A DNA stretch of 64,000 bases from Girardinichthys multiradiatus (lineage: Eukaryota; Chordata; Actinopteri; Cyprinodontiformes; Goodeidae), in NCBI RefSeq assembly GCF_021462225.1, contig NC_061812.1, positions 41,895,363-41,959,362 on the forward strand. The letters run 5' to 3'. Within the stretch, counting starts at the first letter, position 1. Each line of letters starts with the position of its first letter. The notes beneath the pieces are model-generated. The model was not told where the DNA came from. It saw only the letters and a list, made by a program, of their open reading frames with translations, and ran no database searches. The position numbers and the translations under genes were made by a program. Shown here piece after piece: positions 21,424 to 31,415 of the stretch.

Positions 21424-22688
21424 CAAGGGTTGGACAATGAAACTGAAACACCTGGTTTTAGACCACAATAATTTATCAGTATGGTGTAGGGCCTCCTTTT
21501 GCGGCCAATACAGCGTCAATTCGTCTTGGGAATGACATATACAAGTCCTGCACAGTGGTCAGAGGGATTTTAAGCCATTCTTCTTGCAGGATAGTGGCCA
21601 GGTCACTACGTGATACTGGTGGAGGAAAACGTTTCCTGACTCGCTTCTCCAAAACACCCCAAAGTGGCTCAATAATATTTAAATCTGGTGACTGTGCAGG
21701 CCATGGGAGATGTTCAACTTCACTTTCATGTTCATCAAACTTTCACCAGTCTTGCTGTGTGTATTGGTGCATTGTCATCCTGATACACGGCACCGCCTTC
21801 AGGATACAATGTTTGAACCATTGGATGCACATGGTCCTCAAGAATGGTTCGGTAGTCCTTGGTAGTGACGTGCCCATCTAGCACAAGTATTGGGCCAAGG
21901 GAATGCCATGATATGGCAGCCCAAACCATCACTGATCCACCCCCATGCTTCACTCTGGGCATGCAACAGTCTGGGTAGTACGCTTCTTTGGGGCTTCTCC
22001 ACATCGTAACTCTCCCGGATGTGGGGAAAACAGTAAAGGTGGACTCATCAGAGAACAATACATGTTTCACATTGTTCACAGCCCAAGATTTGCGCTCCTT
22101 GCACCATTGAAACCAACGTTTGGCATTGGCATGAGTGACCAAAGGTTTGGCTATAGCAGCCCGGCCGTGTATATTGACCCTGTGGAGCTCCCGACAGACA
22201 GTTCTGGTGGAAACAGGAGAGTTGAGGTGCACATTTAATTCTGCCGTGATTTGGGCAGTCGTGGCTTTATGTTTTTTGGATACAATCCGGGTTAGCACCC
22301 GAACATCCCTTTCAGACAGCTTCCTCTTGCGTCCACAGTTAATCCTGTTGGATGTGGTTCGTCCTTCTTGGTGGTATGCTGACATTATCCTGGATACCGT
22401 GGCTCTTGATACATCACAAAGACTTGCTGTCTTGGTCACAGATGCGCCAGCAAGACGTGCACCAACAATTTGTCCTCTTTTGAACTCTGGTATGTCACCC
22501 ATAATGTTGTGTGCATTTCAATATTTTGAGCAAAACTGTGCTCTTACCCTGCTAATTGAACCTTCACACTGTGCTCTTACTGGTGCAATGTGCAATCAAT
22601 GAAGACTGGCTACCAGGCTGGTCCAATTTAGCCATGAAACCTCCCACACTAAAATGACAGGTGTTTCAGTTTCACTGTCTAACCCCTG
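21424..22688 (-). mobile_element. Tc1-like transposon, complete with TA duplication (copy 1)
   Basis: Bounded by TA at 21422-21423 and 22689-22690. Ends are related to CAGGGGTTGGACAATGAAAC (left CAAGGGTTGG, right CAGGGGTTAG), followed by AACACCTG and diverging inside. It carries one transposase gene. Length 1265 bp is normal for Tc1. It sits in a LINE tail. Confidence 0.9.
21476..22502 (-). pseudogene. Tc1 transposase with a 5-bp deletion
   Basis: Cut-and-paste transposase. ATG at 22502; N-terminal helix-turn-helix (TASLCDVSRATVSRI), basic linker GRKRKL, then the DDE catalytic core: FSDESTF (first Asp), YQDDNAPIH (second Asp) and SPDLNIIEPLW (Glu). Compared with the copy at 29.9-31.0 kb, five bases (ccaat) are missing at about 21740, so the frame ends at LVKV shortly after the second Asp. 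The remaining ~90 codons, including the catalytic Glu, lie in another frame to TGA 21476-21478. Otherwise it is open throughout, so the break may be recent. Confidence 0.88.
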
Positions 22689-22799
22689 TACATATTTACA
22701 ATGTACAATATACATATTTACAACATACAATATACACATATATAAATAAAAAGGTGCATTTGCAACCTCTGTATACTGTTGTTTTGTACTCTAAATGTA

Positions 22800-22890
22800 T
22801 GTATTTTCTTACATTTGTGAGTGTGACTAGGTGAATGTGGCTCTAGTGTGAGTGGTTTGTATGACTATAAAAGCGATATATAAACTCAGT
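22800..22890 (+). repeat. LINE-type 3' tail fragment
   Basis: 'gtgagtgtgactaggtgaatgtggctctagtgtgagtggtttgtatgactataaaagcgatatataaac' resembles the 3' end of another fish LINE subfamily (...agcgctttgagtggt..agactagaaaagcgctatataa). Decayed. Confidence 0.4.
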
Positions 22891-24557
22891 CAATGGAGAA
22901 AGCAGAAAGCAAATGCTAAGAGATAATGTGATGAATTTGCGATGTTGTTTTTGTCTCATTTTTATTACTGAATCAGGAACAATGACTGAGGCAATTGAGG
23001 CCTACAGTAATTTAGATGTTGTTCTGGGCTCTTTTGTTACCTCCTGGATGAGAGATTATTGTGCTCTTGGAGTAATTTTATACAGACACTTCTTTGAATG
23101 TTCACCAATGTTTTTTTGTTTTCTTAATTTTGTGGATAATGGCTCTCAAGGCATGTTTTTTTGCTTTATGGGATATTTTAGCCTATTTTTTTAATGCTGC
23201 CAGACAGGTTCTTAAGAGGCTTCTTATAGACCTAGCTGTGGCTAATGAAACTTAACTTCGGGTTAATCACTGTTTATTTATGGTTTAACAAGGTGGGCCT
23301 AGCTTTTCCCCCTTCATAAATGAGAAGAATGTGAAAACATTTTTTTACTCAGGTTAATTTGTCTGATATTTAAATGTTTGGATAATATGAAACATTTGAA
23401 AGTAACAAAAAAGAAAAAAAGAATAAATCTGGTAAGAAACAAAATACTTTTTCACTGCACTGCAATTACAAGACCGCAAAAACCTAATGTATCAAATGTG
23501 ATACAAAAAACCAAGAAAACCAGACAAAGTTTTTTTTTTTTGCTATAAGCATCCAAGAAACAGATTAATTAAATAAATCTAAATTTTTTTCCTTGTATGA
23601 GGCTTTAAATGGTAGTTTTTATGACATTCAGTGAGAGCAACTGGCCATTCTTGCCATGTTCAGATACAATTTAATTTTACTCATAAATTTTACTCACAAT
23701 GTCCCTCAACCTAACTATGCCATCGGACACCGATGTCCAAACTGTACTAAGCAGTCATACAGTAGCTCTTACCAGTCTATAACTTATTAAAAAGGTGACT
23801 CTTTATTCCCCCTTTTGATGGCTTCGAGTGCGCTTATCAAAATATGTTGTCATGGAAACCGTGTGTCTGCATGTGTGTGCGTGTGTGTGTGTGCATGTGT
23901 GTGTGTGAACCCCTTGTGCTGGTGAAGCAGCTGTGATTCATAGGAAGTTTACAACAGGCCAGTTCAGATCATCTAACAATAAATTCACTCATGAACTCAG
24001 GTATGAGCCAATGTGCCATGCTGTAGGTTTTCATCATACACTTGCAGCTTTCACGGTTTCGATAACACATTTGGTGGAATTAAAAATAACTCTTAATAAC
24101 TCTCAAAGCTGATGGTCAACCAGTCTTAAAGCGGACAGCAATAAAATGCATCTGCCTTCTGTGCTTGATTAAAATCTTTCAGCTTTTTTAATGAGACTTT
24201 TTATCAAAGTGCTATCATAGAGTCCAGTGGGAGTCATTCTAGCTGGAGCTGTGCAACGCATTATGCTTTTCAGGAACACATACACTTTCTCACTGAACAC
24301 CATGCAATCTGTGCCAGTCAAATTTATAACCTTCAAACATCAATACTAAGATGAACTTTTAATTTATCTTAAAAAGTGATTCAGTCTGCTGATTTCATGA
24401 TAATTTCCAAGGTGACAGGTTAAGGAAGAAAATGCACAGTGTGTTTATTTTGCTGTGACCCACTCTTAGTAGGGGTAGTCTATAAACCTTATTATTTTTG
24501 ATTAATTTCTTTGTATTATTCATAACCTAGCCTGCTATTTTCATAGTAGTTATTGGT
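22891..24557. other. Sequence without recognisable gene
   Basis: AT-rich with a short GT microsatellite at about 23874-23906. The frame at 22913-23194 has no recognisable domain. Confidence 0.4.
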
Positions 24558-25545
24558 GTACTGCAGGGCATCTATGGGGTTCTTTCAGCTTCCACAAGGA
24601 TTACTTTTGGAAGTTACCAATGGCGTACCTATATTGTACTTATAGGCTACCTAGTGTTACCCAGGATGTTTATGGAGGTATTTACAACATACTAAAAGGT
24701 TACATTTAGAGTTTATGGGATACCTACTGAATCATTTAGGGTACATGTGACACATATAGACTATATCATGAGGTAACTTAAAGTGTACCTACAAGGTACT
24801 TAAGAGGTACTTCTAGCGTGTGTTTAAGGCTGTATTAAGTTTTCTCCTTTATACTATTTGTTTTGGTGTTCCTTAAAAAAACATGAAAAAACAAATAAAA
24901 GTTGAAAAGTTGTAATATTTTTTTTTCTAGATTTTGTGGTACTTTATTAATAAAATTAAACAGGAAACAAGCGGAGAAAAGAGAAAATATACAGTTAAAT
25001 TCCCAAGGTCAGGAATCAAACCCTCAAGGGCTGTGTTAAGGATATTTCTCCAACATCAGAAGCATCTAGTAATTAACTGTAACTAAGCTAACTACAATTA
25101 ACAACTAAGATGTTATCCCAAATGTACCCTGTAGGTATCCTTAAAGCAACCACTTGATTACCTACAAATACACAGTAATTACTCTCTAGGTCCCTTGTAT
25201 ATACCCTGAAACTAGACTGTAAGTGTCATGCTGGCACCCTAGAAATTCCTCTAATGTACCCTGTAGGTATCCTTTTGGTGACCTATAAACACCCCCAGGG
25301 TATTCTGTATGTAAGTATGCTGTAGGTATCTTACCATTTATTTACCCTTTATTTACCATGTATCCATTTGGAACCCTAAAGATACCCTGTAAGTACACCA
25401 TTAAGTATTTTGTTGGTACCTACAAATGCCCTGCAGTTACTCTCCAAGTATTCTGTTTGTACCCCTTAGATACCCTGTAGTTACCCAGAAAGTATGCTCT
25501 TAGTACAGTGTAAGTATCCTACAGGTACCCTGTAGATAGATTGTC
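24558..25545. mobile_element. Candidate unclassified non-autonomous DNA element with inverted arms of short repeats
   Basis: The left arm (about 24558-24830) is full of AGGTA/TACCT motifs in one orientation (ggcgtacctat, gaggtatttac, gggatacctac, aaggtacttaag). The right arm (about 25110-25545) carries the same motif family inverted (taccctgtaggtatcc repeated, spaced about 15-30 bp). Edges read TACTGCAGGGCATCTATGGGG on the left and, reversed, TCTACAGGGTACCTGTAGG on the right, an imperfect inverted repeat. Between the arms is AT-rich non-coding DNA. Such multiple subterminal repeats occur in non-autonomous relatives of several DNA transposon superfamilies; I cannot assign one. Confidence 0.45.
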
Positions 25546-25995
25546 ATAGTTTTATTTTGTTGTGGTGTGACAATTCATTTTACTGGCAACCCTTGTGGTA
25601 TCATATCCCCTTTGTGTCTCTGCTGTTCTTCACTACAGGTGCTCTTCCAATGTATTACTTAGCAGTTGTGGGATCATGTTTTGCAGCAAAAGGTCTAGTT
25701 TGGTTTAATCAAAATTGCTGAGAAATAATGGCCAAGCAGCTCTCAGTCTCTGTCAGTTATTGTTTTATTAATGCCTGCCTGGTGAGGTGTGGTATTATAG
25801 AACAATACAGAAAGGAGTGAAATCATACACCAGGTTACTCAAACAGCAAGCCCTACACACATATACAGAATAAACACAAACAACTTCTCTCTAAAATATA
25901 AGAATTTATAAACAAAATACATCAACTTCCAGTTAAAATAGTAGAGTCAACAAACTTTTTAACTTGGATAGCAATCAACTAAACTAAGTAAAATG
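25546..25995. other. Sequence without recognisable gene
   Basis: AT-rich flank of the LTR palindrome; nothing recognised. Confidence 0.4.
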
Positions 25996-25999
25996 AAAA

Positions 26000-27443
26000 T
26001 GTTGGGTTTATGATTATTGATTGAATAATCTTGATCAATAATTATAATTACAAATCATAATCTGACAAAATCAATTTCTTAACCAAAAATCCTCATTTAC
26101 GAATCGAGACCAGGGAGGTTTCTGGTGTTGTAATTGTGGCTCAACGCCTCTGACAATTACAACGGTTAAATACTCCGTAATAATTAATAACTATTGCCGG
26201 AGATGTCACTGTTTAATCGACCGTTTCTGCCGAAACGGGTGGAACTTGAACCTTATTTTGACTGACACATCACTTTTGCACACAATGAAACACCAAACGC
26301 TCTCTCTTTATCTATGTGAATATTTATTAATTTTCACCTACTCAACATGCAAAATTCTACACACACAGGGGTAACACATCTAAATAAGCAAAATCAACAA
26401 ACGGTAGTGAGTATGTATTGAGTCAACCAGCAGTTTATGGCACTACAGATGAAGGGAGAGGATATGAAAGGGGGGTGTGGTGATGACTGGTGGGGGGTTG
26501 GAGCGCAGCTTAGAGTCTTTTTTTTATGATCTTCTCATCATAAAACTTCCCCCTTTCTCCTGAACACAAAGGATTGATAACTTTTGGCGGCAAGCTAGCA
26601 CAGTGGGATTGAAGACAAAGGTAAAATGGAGAATTTTACCATGAGGTCGTCTTAACAGTCCAGTCTTGCAACGCACCCGCGTTCAGATAGTAAACACAAA
26701 CAGCTCGAGGACACGGCGGGTCCCGATATTACATAACACATCAAAGTTTCAACAAGCAAGGTTACACGCACCTATTATTCAGAACACATGAGATCCTAAC
26801 CAGCGATTCTGATAGCTTCTACAACCTCTGACCCTGCCCAGGCCTTCTAATAAAGAAATAAAAAAAATGGGTTTTACTTGTGTCGTCTTCTTCCGAGTGA
26901 GGGAATTCGAGCGAGGAAAAGTGGGGTTAAGTTAATGTGCGTCCACAATTAACTTCAGGGGAACGGTCAGTCTTTGTCCTTTGGTCTTCTTGACAAAAGG
27001 AAAAATATGATCTGACCATCAAAGTCGACTTGAAAATGAAACACGGTAGCGGTGCGTCTCTCCGAAACTCCGTGTCTCCAGTTACGTGTTAACTCACGTC
27101 TTCGATCGGCAAAGTGAAATCTCTGGCCTTCTTAGTCCAAAAACTTCATTTATGAATGGTTCGTTGTCCAACGAGAGAGAATGAATGAAACTCTGCACAG
27201 AGTTCTTCTCTTAAAGTGACGCGCTTCAATCACCAGATCGATTTCTAGCAGAAGGCAAGTTTTCAAACATGTGCGCCTTCCTATATAGCACCCTGTGACG
27301 TCAGACTGGGGACGCCCAGTCATATCAGTCGCAATGCTCGATGGGATATGTAGGAGCGGGCTGTCCTGGGTACAAAATGGCCGATGCCATTGGAGGGGCA
27401 CAGTGACGTCCAACAACGTGCAGATAATCCAATGCTCAGCAAA
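26000..27443 (-). repeat. Left LTR of the palindrome (lacks first ~14 bp of U3)
   Basis: Read on minus it starts at TTTGCTGAGCATTGG (27443), equivalent to base 15 of the ERV-B LTR, and ends at CCCAACA (26000). It keeps the whole R region that the right LTR has lost. Its U3 contains TGACGTCA and TATATA. It differs clearly from the two ERV-B LTRs at 42.6 and 50.3 kb, for example in the 26460-26900 region, so it represents another subfamily. Confidence 0.85.
27282..27303 (-). promoter_or_regulatory. CRE and TATA box in U3 of the left LTR
   Basis: TGACGTCA at 27296-27303 lies 8 bp upstream (minus sense) of TATATA at 27282-27287. The same pair with the same spacing occurs in both ERV-B LTRs, which supports a CREB/ATF-type promoter element. 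Confidence 0.7.
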
Positions 27444-27507
27444 GGACAGAATGGTCCCAGTAGCTTCAAAGACTGCGATTCATCTCACCCTTTGAACCTA
27501 GGGGGGA
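27444..27507 (+). promoter_or_regulatory. Polypurine-tract region retained in the palindrome
   Basis: The 64 bases, ending in 'ctaggggggaa' just before TGTTGGACC, match the internal sequence directly upstream of the ERV-B 3' LTR (50219-50283) almost exactly. The purine run AGGGGGGAA is the plus-strand primer site. It fixes the right LTR as a 3' LTR. Confidence 0.85.
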
Positions 27508-28304
27508 ATGTTGGACCACTTGTTTGCTGAGTATTGGATTGGATTGCTTGTTGAAACTTTGATGTGTTATGTAATATCGGGACCCGCCGTGTCCTCGAGC
27601 TGTTTGTGTTTACTATCTGAACGCGGGTGCGTTGCAAGACTGGACTGTTAAGACGACCTCATGGTAAAATTCTTCATTTTACCTTTGTCTTCAATCTCAC
27701 TGTGCTAGCTTGCCGCCAAAAGTTATCAATCCTTTGTGTTCAGGAGAAAGGGGGAAGTTTTATGATGAGAAGATCATAAAAAAAAAGACTCTAAGCTGCG
27801 CTCCAACCCCCCACCAGTCATCACCACACCCCCCTTTCATATCCTCTCCCTTCATCTGTAGTGCCATAAACTGCTGGTTGACTCAATACATACTCACTAC
27901 CGTTTGTTGATTTTGCTTATTTAGATGTGTTACCCCTGTGTGTGTAGAATTTTGCATGTTGAGTAGGTGAAAATTAATACATATTCACATAGATAAAGAG
28001 AGAGCGTTTGGTGTTTCATTGTGTGCAAAAGTGATGTGTCAGTCAAAATAAGGTTCAAGTTCCACCCGTTTCGGCAGAAACGGTCGATTAAACAGTGACA
28101 TCTCCGGCAATAGTTATTAATTATTACGGAGTATTTAACCGTTGTAATTGTCAGAGGCGTTGAGCCACAATTACAACACCAGAAACCTCTCTGGTCTCGA
28201 TTCGTAAATGAGGATTTTTGGTTAAGAAATTGATTTAGTCAGATTATGATTTGTAATTATAATTATTGATCAAGATTATTCAATCAATAATCATAAACCC
28301 AACA
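27508..28304 (+). repeat. Right LTR of the palindrome, internally deleted
   Basis: Begins TGTTGGACCACTTG and ends AACCCAACA. After about 36 bp it jumps to 'ttgcttgttgaaac', missing roughly 0.7 kb of U3/R that the left LTR has, including the TATA and CRE sites. The remaining 761 bp pair with the left arm. Confidence 0.85.
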
Positions 28305-28308
28305 AAAA

Positions 28309-28745
28309 CAATGAGAAAAACGAAGAAACTGTGGAAAATAAAATAATAAAAAGTAACAAAAATTAATAAACTAAAACCAACAACCATTCAATTTGATGTG
28401 AATATATGTTTAAGAACCAAGGTATGTTCTGAGGAACTGGAAATAAGCACAATTTGCTATGAAAGCTAACAAAGAACAGTTGCTAGGTGTTCAAATGATC
28501 AGTTCACAATTCAAGGCAGAAGGAAAAAAAATGTATAAAGTAATGTTTAAAAATAATTTGCTAAATTAGAAATCAATAAACTTTGGCACAACTGATTCGG
28601 AATGTGGTAATAACTAGCCATAACAATGACTGAATGCAGTAATGGACTACCAAGATGGCATCAAATATTTTGGACAACAAACATAGTTCAAGCCCCACAT
28701 TGAATATAGGAGAAAATTGCAAAATCTATTGGAATATTGTTTAAA
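28309..28745. other. Sequence without recognisable gene
   Basis: AT-rich; nothing recognised. Confidence 0.4.
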
Positions 28746-28757
28746 TAAAAGATTTCA

Positions 28758-29115
28758 GGGCTGTACGGTGGCGCAGTTGGTAGCACTGTTGCCTTACAGC
28801 AAGAAGGTCCTGGGTTCAATTCCCGACCAGGGGTCTTTCTGCATGGAGTTTGCATGTTCTCCCTGTGCATGCGTGGGTTCTCACCAGGTACTCCGGCTTC
28901 CTCCCACAGTCCAAAGACATGCCTGTTAGGTTAATTGGTCACTCTAAATTGCCTTAGGTGTATGAATGAGTGTGTGCATGGTTGTGTGTTGCCCTGCGAT
29001 GGACTGGCGACTTGTCCAGGGTGTACCCTGCCTCTCGCCCATAGACTGCTGGAGATAGGCACCAGCTCCCCCACGACCCACTATGGAATAAGCGGTAGAA
29101 AATGACTGACTGACT
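28758..29115 (+). mobile_element. tRNA-derived SINE with target duplications
   Basis: Pol III-type boxes are visible: A box TGGCGCAGTTGG at 28769-28780 and B box GGTTCAATTCC at 28813-28823. The body is the common fish repeat with 'ccagggtgtaccctgcctctcgccc', and the tail is (TGAC)n. It is flanked by AAAAGATTTCA at 28747-28757 and 29116-29126, a perfect 11-bp target duplication. The tRNA-like head does not fold into a usable tRNA gene. Related fragments lie at 20.3 and 33.2 kb. Confidence 0.85.
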
Positions 29116-29126
29116 AAAAGATTTCA

Positions 29127-29716
29127 TAAATTTAAAAGACTTGTATATTATATACTCCTCTTTGTTTATGCCCTATTTGTCATATTGTTCAGAAATATGG
29201 AAAAATGGGAACAAAACAAATATTGACATATTTGTTAGGTAACAAAAAAGAATTACTAGGCTCATTAATAAAGTGGGATATCATGATCCAACTAATAAAC
29301 TTTTAAATCAAATTGTTACTTTTGAATATATAGATATTGTATAGATAAAAATCCTGTAAAGAGTGTATAAAGGATTGAACAAAAGTCTTCATTCTGGAAT
29401 TCAGAAATTATTTAACTTCAGAGAGATAATAATCATTTAAGAAGTTTTTTAATGTTTGAATATGCTAAAGGGAAAAGTAAAGTTAAATTTTGATGTGTTT
29501 TAGTTATTGGTGTGAAACTATGAAATTAATTAAATGATGATTTCAAATGATGTGCTTCTTTTGCCAGCCTCAAAAGAGCTTTAAAATCTAAAAAATATAA
29601 CAGCTTATACTGCTATGTAGATACATACCTGTATAATGTAATCATGTATGTATGTGCATGGTATGTGCATGTATGTTGTGTGTGTAAGTGTACGTGTGCA
29701 TGTTTAGGTATGCATT
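29127..29716. other. Sequence without recognisable gene
   Basis: AT-rich; a degenerate (TATG/TGTG) run at about 29641-29700. Nothing else recognised. Confidence 0.4.
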
Positions 29717-29718
29717 TA

Positions 29719-29914
29719 CAGGGGTTGGACAATGAAACTGAAAAACCTGTCATTTTAGTGTGGGAGGTTTCATGACTAAATTGGACCAGCCTGGTAGCCA
29801 GTCTTCATTGATTGCACACTGCACCAGTAAGAGCAGAGTGTGAAGGTTCAATTAGCAGTGTAAGAGCACAGTTTTGCTCAAAATATTGAAATGCACACAA
29901 CATTATGGGTGACA
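29719..29914 (+). mobile_element. 5' end of a Tc1 element (copy 3), interrupted after codon 3
   Basis: Starts CAGGGGTTGGACAATG after TA at 29717-29718, runs through the 5' UTR and reaches ATG at 29905-29907 (MGD, as in copy 1). At 29915-29916 a TA is followed directly by the inverted repeat of copy 2. The rest of copy 3 is not found beyond copy 2. Confidence 0.85.
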
Positions 29915-29916
29915 TA

Positions 29917-30988
29917 CAGGGGTTGGACAATGAAACTGAAACACCTGGTTTTAGACCACAATAATTTATTAGTATGGTGTAGGGCCTCCTTTTGCGGCCA
30001 ATACAGCGTCAATTCATCTTGGGAATGACATGTACAAGTCCTGCACAGTGGTCAGAAGGATTTTAAGCCATTCTTCTTGCAGGATAGTGGCCAGGTCACT
30101 ACGTGATACTGGTGGAGGAAAACGTTTCCTGACTTGCTCCTCCAAAACACCCCAAAGTGGCTCAATAATATTTAGATCTGGTGACTGTGCAGGCCATGGG
30201 AGATGTTCAACTTCACTTTCATGTTCATCAAACCAATCTTTCACCAGTCTTGCTGTGTGTATTGGTGCATTGTCAACCTAATACACGGCACCGCCTTCAG
30301 GATACAATGTTTGAACCATTGGATGCACATGGTCCTCAAGAATGGTTCGGTAGTCCTTGGCAATGATGCGTCCATCTAGCACAAGTATTGGGCCAAGGGA
30401 ATGCCATGATGTGGCAGCCCAAACCATCACTGATCCACCCCCATGCTTCACTCTGGGCATGCAACAGTCTCGGTGGTACGCTTCTTTGGGGCTTCTCCAC
30501 ACCGTAACTCTCCTGGATGTGGGGAAAACAGTAAAGGTGGACTCATCAGAGAACAATACATGTTTCACATTGTCCACAGCCCAAGATTTGTGCTCCTTGC
30601 ACCATTGAAACCGACGTTTGGCATTGGCATGAGTGACCAATGGTTTGGCTATAGCAGCCCGGCCGTGTATATTGACCCTGTGGAGCTCCCGACGGACAGT
30701 TCTGGTGGAAACAGGAGAGTTGAGATGCACATTTAATTCTGCCGCGATTTGGGCAGCCGTGGTTTTATGTTTTTTGGATACAATCTGGGTTAGCACCCGA
30801 ACATCCCTTTAAGACACGCAAGCTTCCTCTTGCGTCCACAGTTAATCCTGTTGGATGTGGTTTGTCCTTCTTGGTGGTATGCTGACATTACTCTGGATAC
30901 CGTGGCTCTTGATACATCACAAAGACTTGCTGTCTTGGTCACAGATGCGCCAGCAAGACGTGCACCAACAATTTGTCCTCTTTTAAAC
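29917..30988 (-). mobile_element. Tc1-like transposon (copy 2), 5'-truncated and nested in copy 3
   Basis: The 3' inverted repeat CAGGGGTTGGACAATG starts at 29917 next to the target TA 29915-29916. It is the same family as copy 1. The 5' end is lost: sequence similarity stops at about 30988, right before the transposase FKRGQIV segment, and a different Tc1 family begins. Confidence 0.88.
29969..30988 (-). pseudogene. Tc1 transposase (copy 2) with several breaks
   Basis: Same protein as at 21476-22502. The 5' codons are replaced at 30988. A ~5-bp insertion near 30815 (aagacacgcaagcttcc where copy 1 has cagacagcttcc) shifts the frame. A TAG replaces the Gln codon just before the second catalytic Asp near 30280, and a TGA follows FPR near 30014, cutting the last ~14 residues. 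The catalytic Glu region (SPDLNIIEPLW) is intact in the 30014-30244 segment. It keeps the five bases missing from copy 1. Confidence 0.85.
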
Positions 30989-31415
30989 TGCTCGTTAAGG
31001 CACATTTCTAATCAGCCAATCACATGGCAGCAACTCAATGCATTCAGCTGCAGTTCAAACCGAGCATCAGAATGGGGAAGAAAGGTGATTTAAGGGACTT
31101 TGAACGTGGCATGGTTGTTGGTGCCAGATGGGATGGTCTGAGTATTTCAGAAACTGCTGATCTACTGGGATTTTCACACACTACCATCTCTAGGGTTTAC
31201 AGAGAATGGTCCGAAAAAGAGAAAATATCAGTGAGTGGCAGTTCTATAGGCGCAAATGCCTTGTTGATGCCAGAGGTCAGAGGAGAATGGCCAGACTGGT
31301 TCGAGCTGATAGAAAGACAACAGTAACTCAAATAACCACTCGTTGCAACCATGGCATCCAGAAGAGCATCTCTGAACACACAACACGCCAAACCTTGAGG
31401 CAGATTTATTTCTGA
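30989..31415 (+). pseudogene. Fragment of a second Tc1 family, N-terminal transposase
   Basis: 5' UTR ('aatcagccaatcacatggcagcaactcaatgcattcag') and start of another common fish Tc1 family. ATG at 31072 opens MGKKGDLRDFERGMVVGAR and a helix-turn-helix (ETADLLGFSHTTISRV). A one-base deletion near 31230 shifts the frame, with the continuation (CLVDARGQRRMARLVRADRK) in the next frame. It ends at about 31415 before the DDE core. Confidence 0.82.

Larger units (their letters stand above)
21320..22780 (-). mobile_element. LINE 3' tail interrupted by a Tc1 element
   Basis: 'aaatcagaatcagctttattgccaagtttgtacatgcaaacaaagaatttgactctgg' is the reversed polyadenylation-like tail (TTGGCAATAAAGCTGATTCTGATT) of the L2/Rex1-like LINE also seen at 34.9 kb. 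It continues to 21423 and resumes after the Tc1 at 22689 with 'tacatatttacaatgtac'. Only 3' UTR is present. Confidence 0.6.
26000..28304. mobile_element. Palindromic retroviral integrant: two ERV-B-family LTRs head to head
   Basis: A left LTR on minus (26000-27443) is joined to 64 bp of plus-strand PPT-proximal internal sequence and a right LTR on plus (27508-28304). Arms 26000-26758 and 27544-28304 are inverted repeats with about five substitutions and one A-run indel by my hand comparison. Both outer ends are U5 ends (TGTTGGG...CCCAACA). AAAA precedes (25996-25999) and follows (28305-28308), a possible 4-bp target duplication in A-rich DNA. The join at 27436-27443 (TCAGCAAA) is an 8-bp microhomology. 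No coding sequence is present. Confidence 0.88.

Noticed and set aside
28758..28830. tRNA gene
   Set aside because: A and B boxes are present but the rest does not give a cloverleaf with acceptor and anticodon stems; it is a SINE head followed by the usual SINE body.
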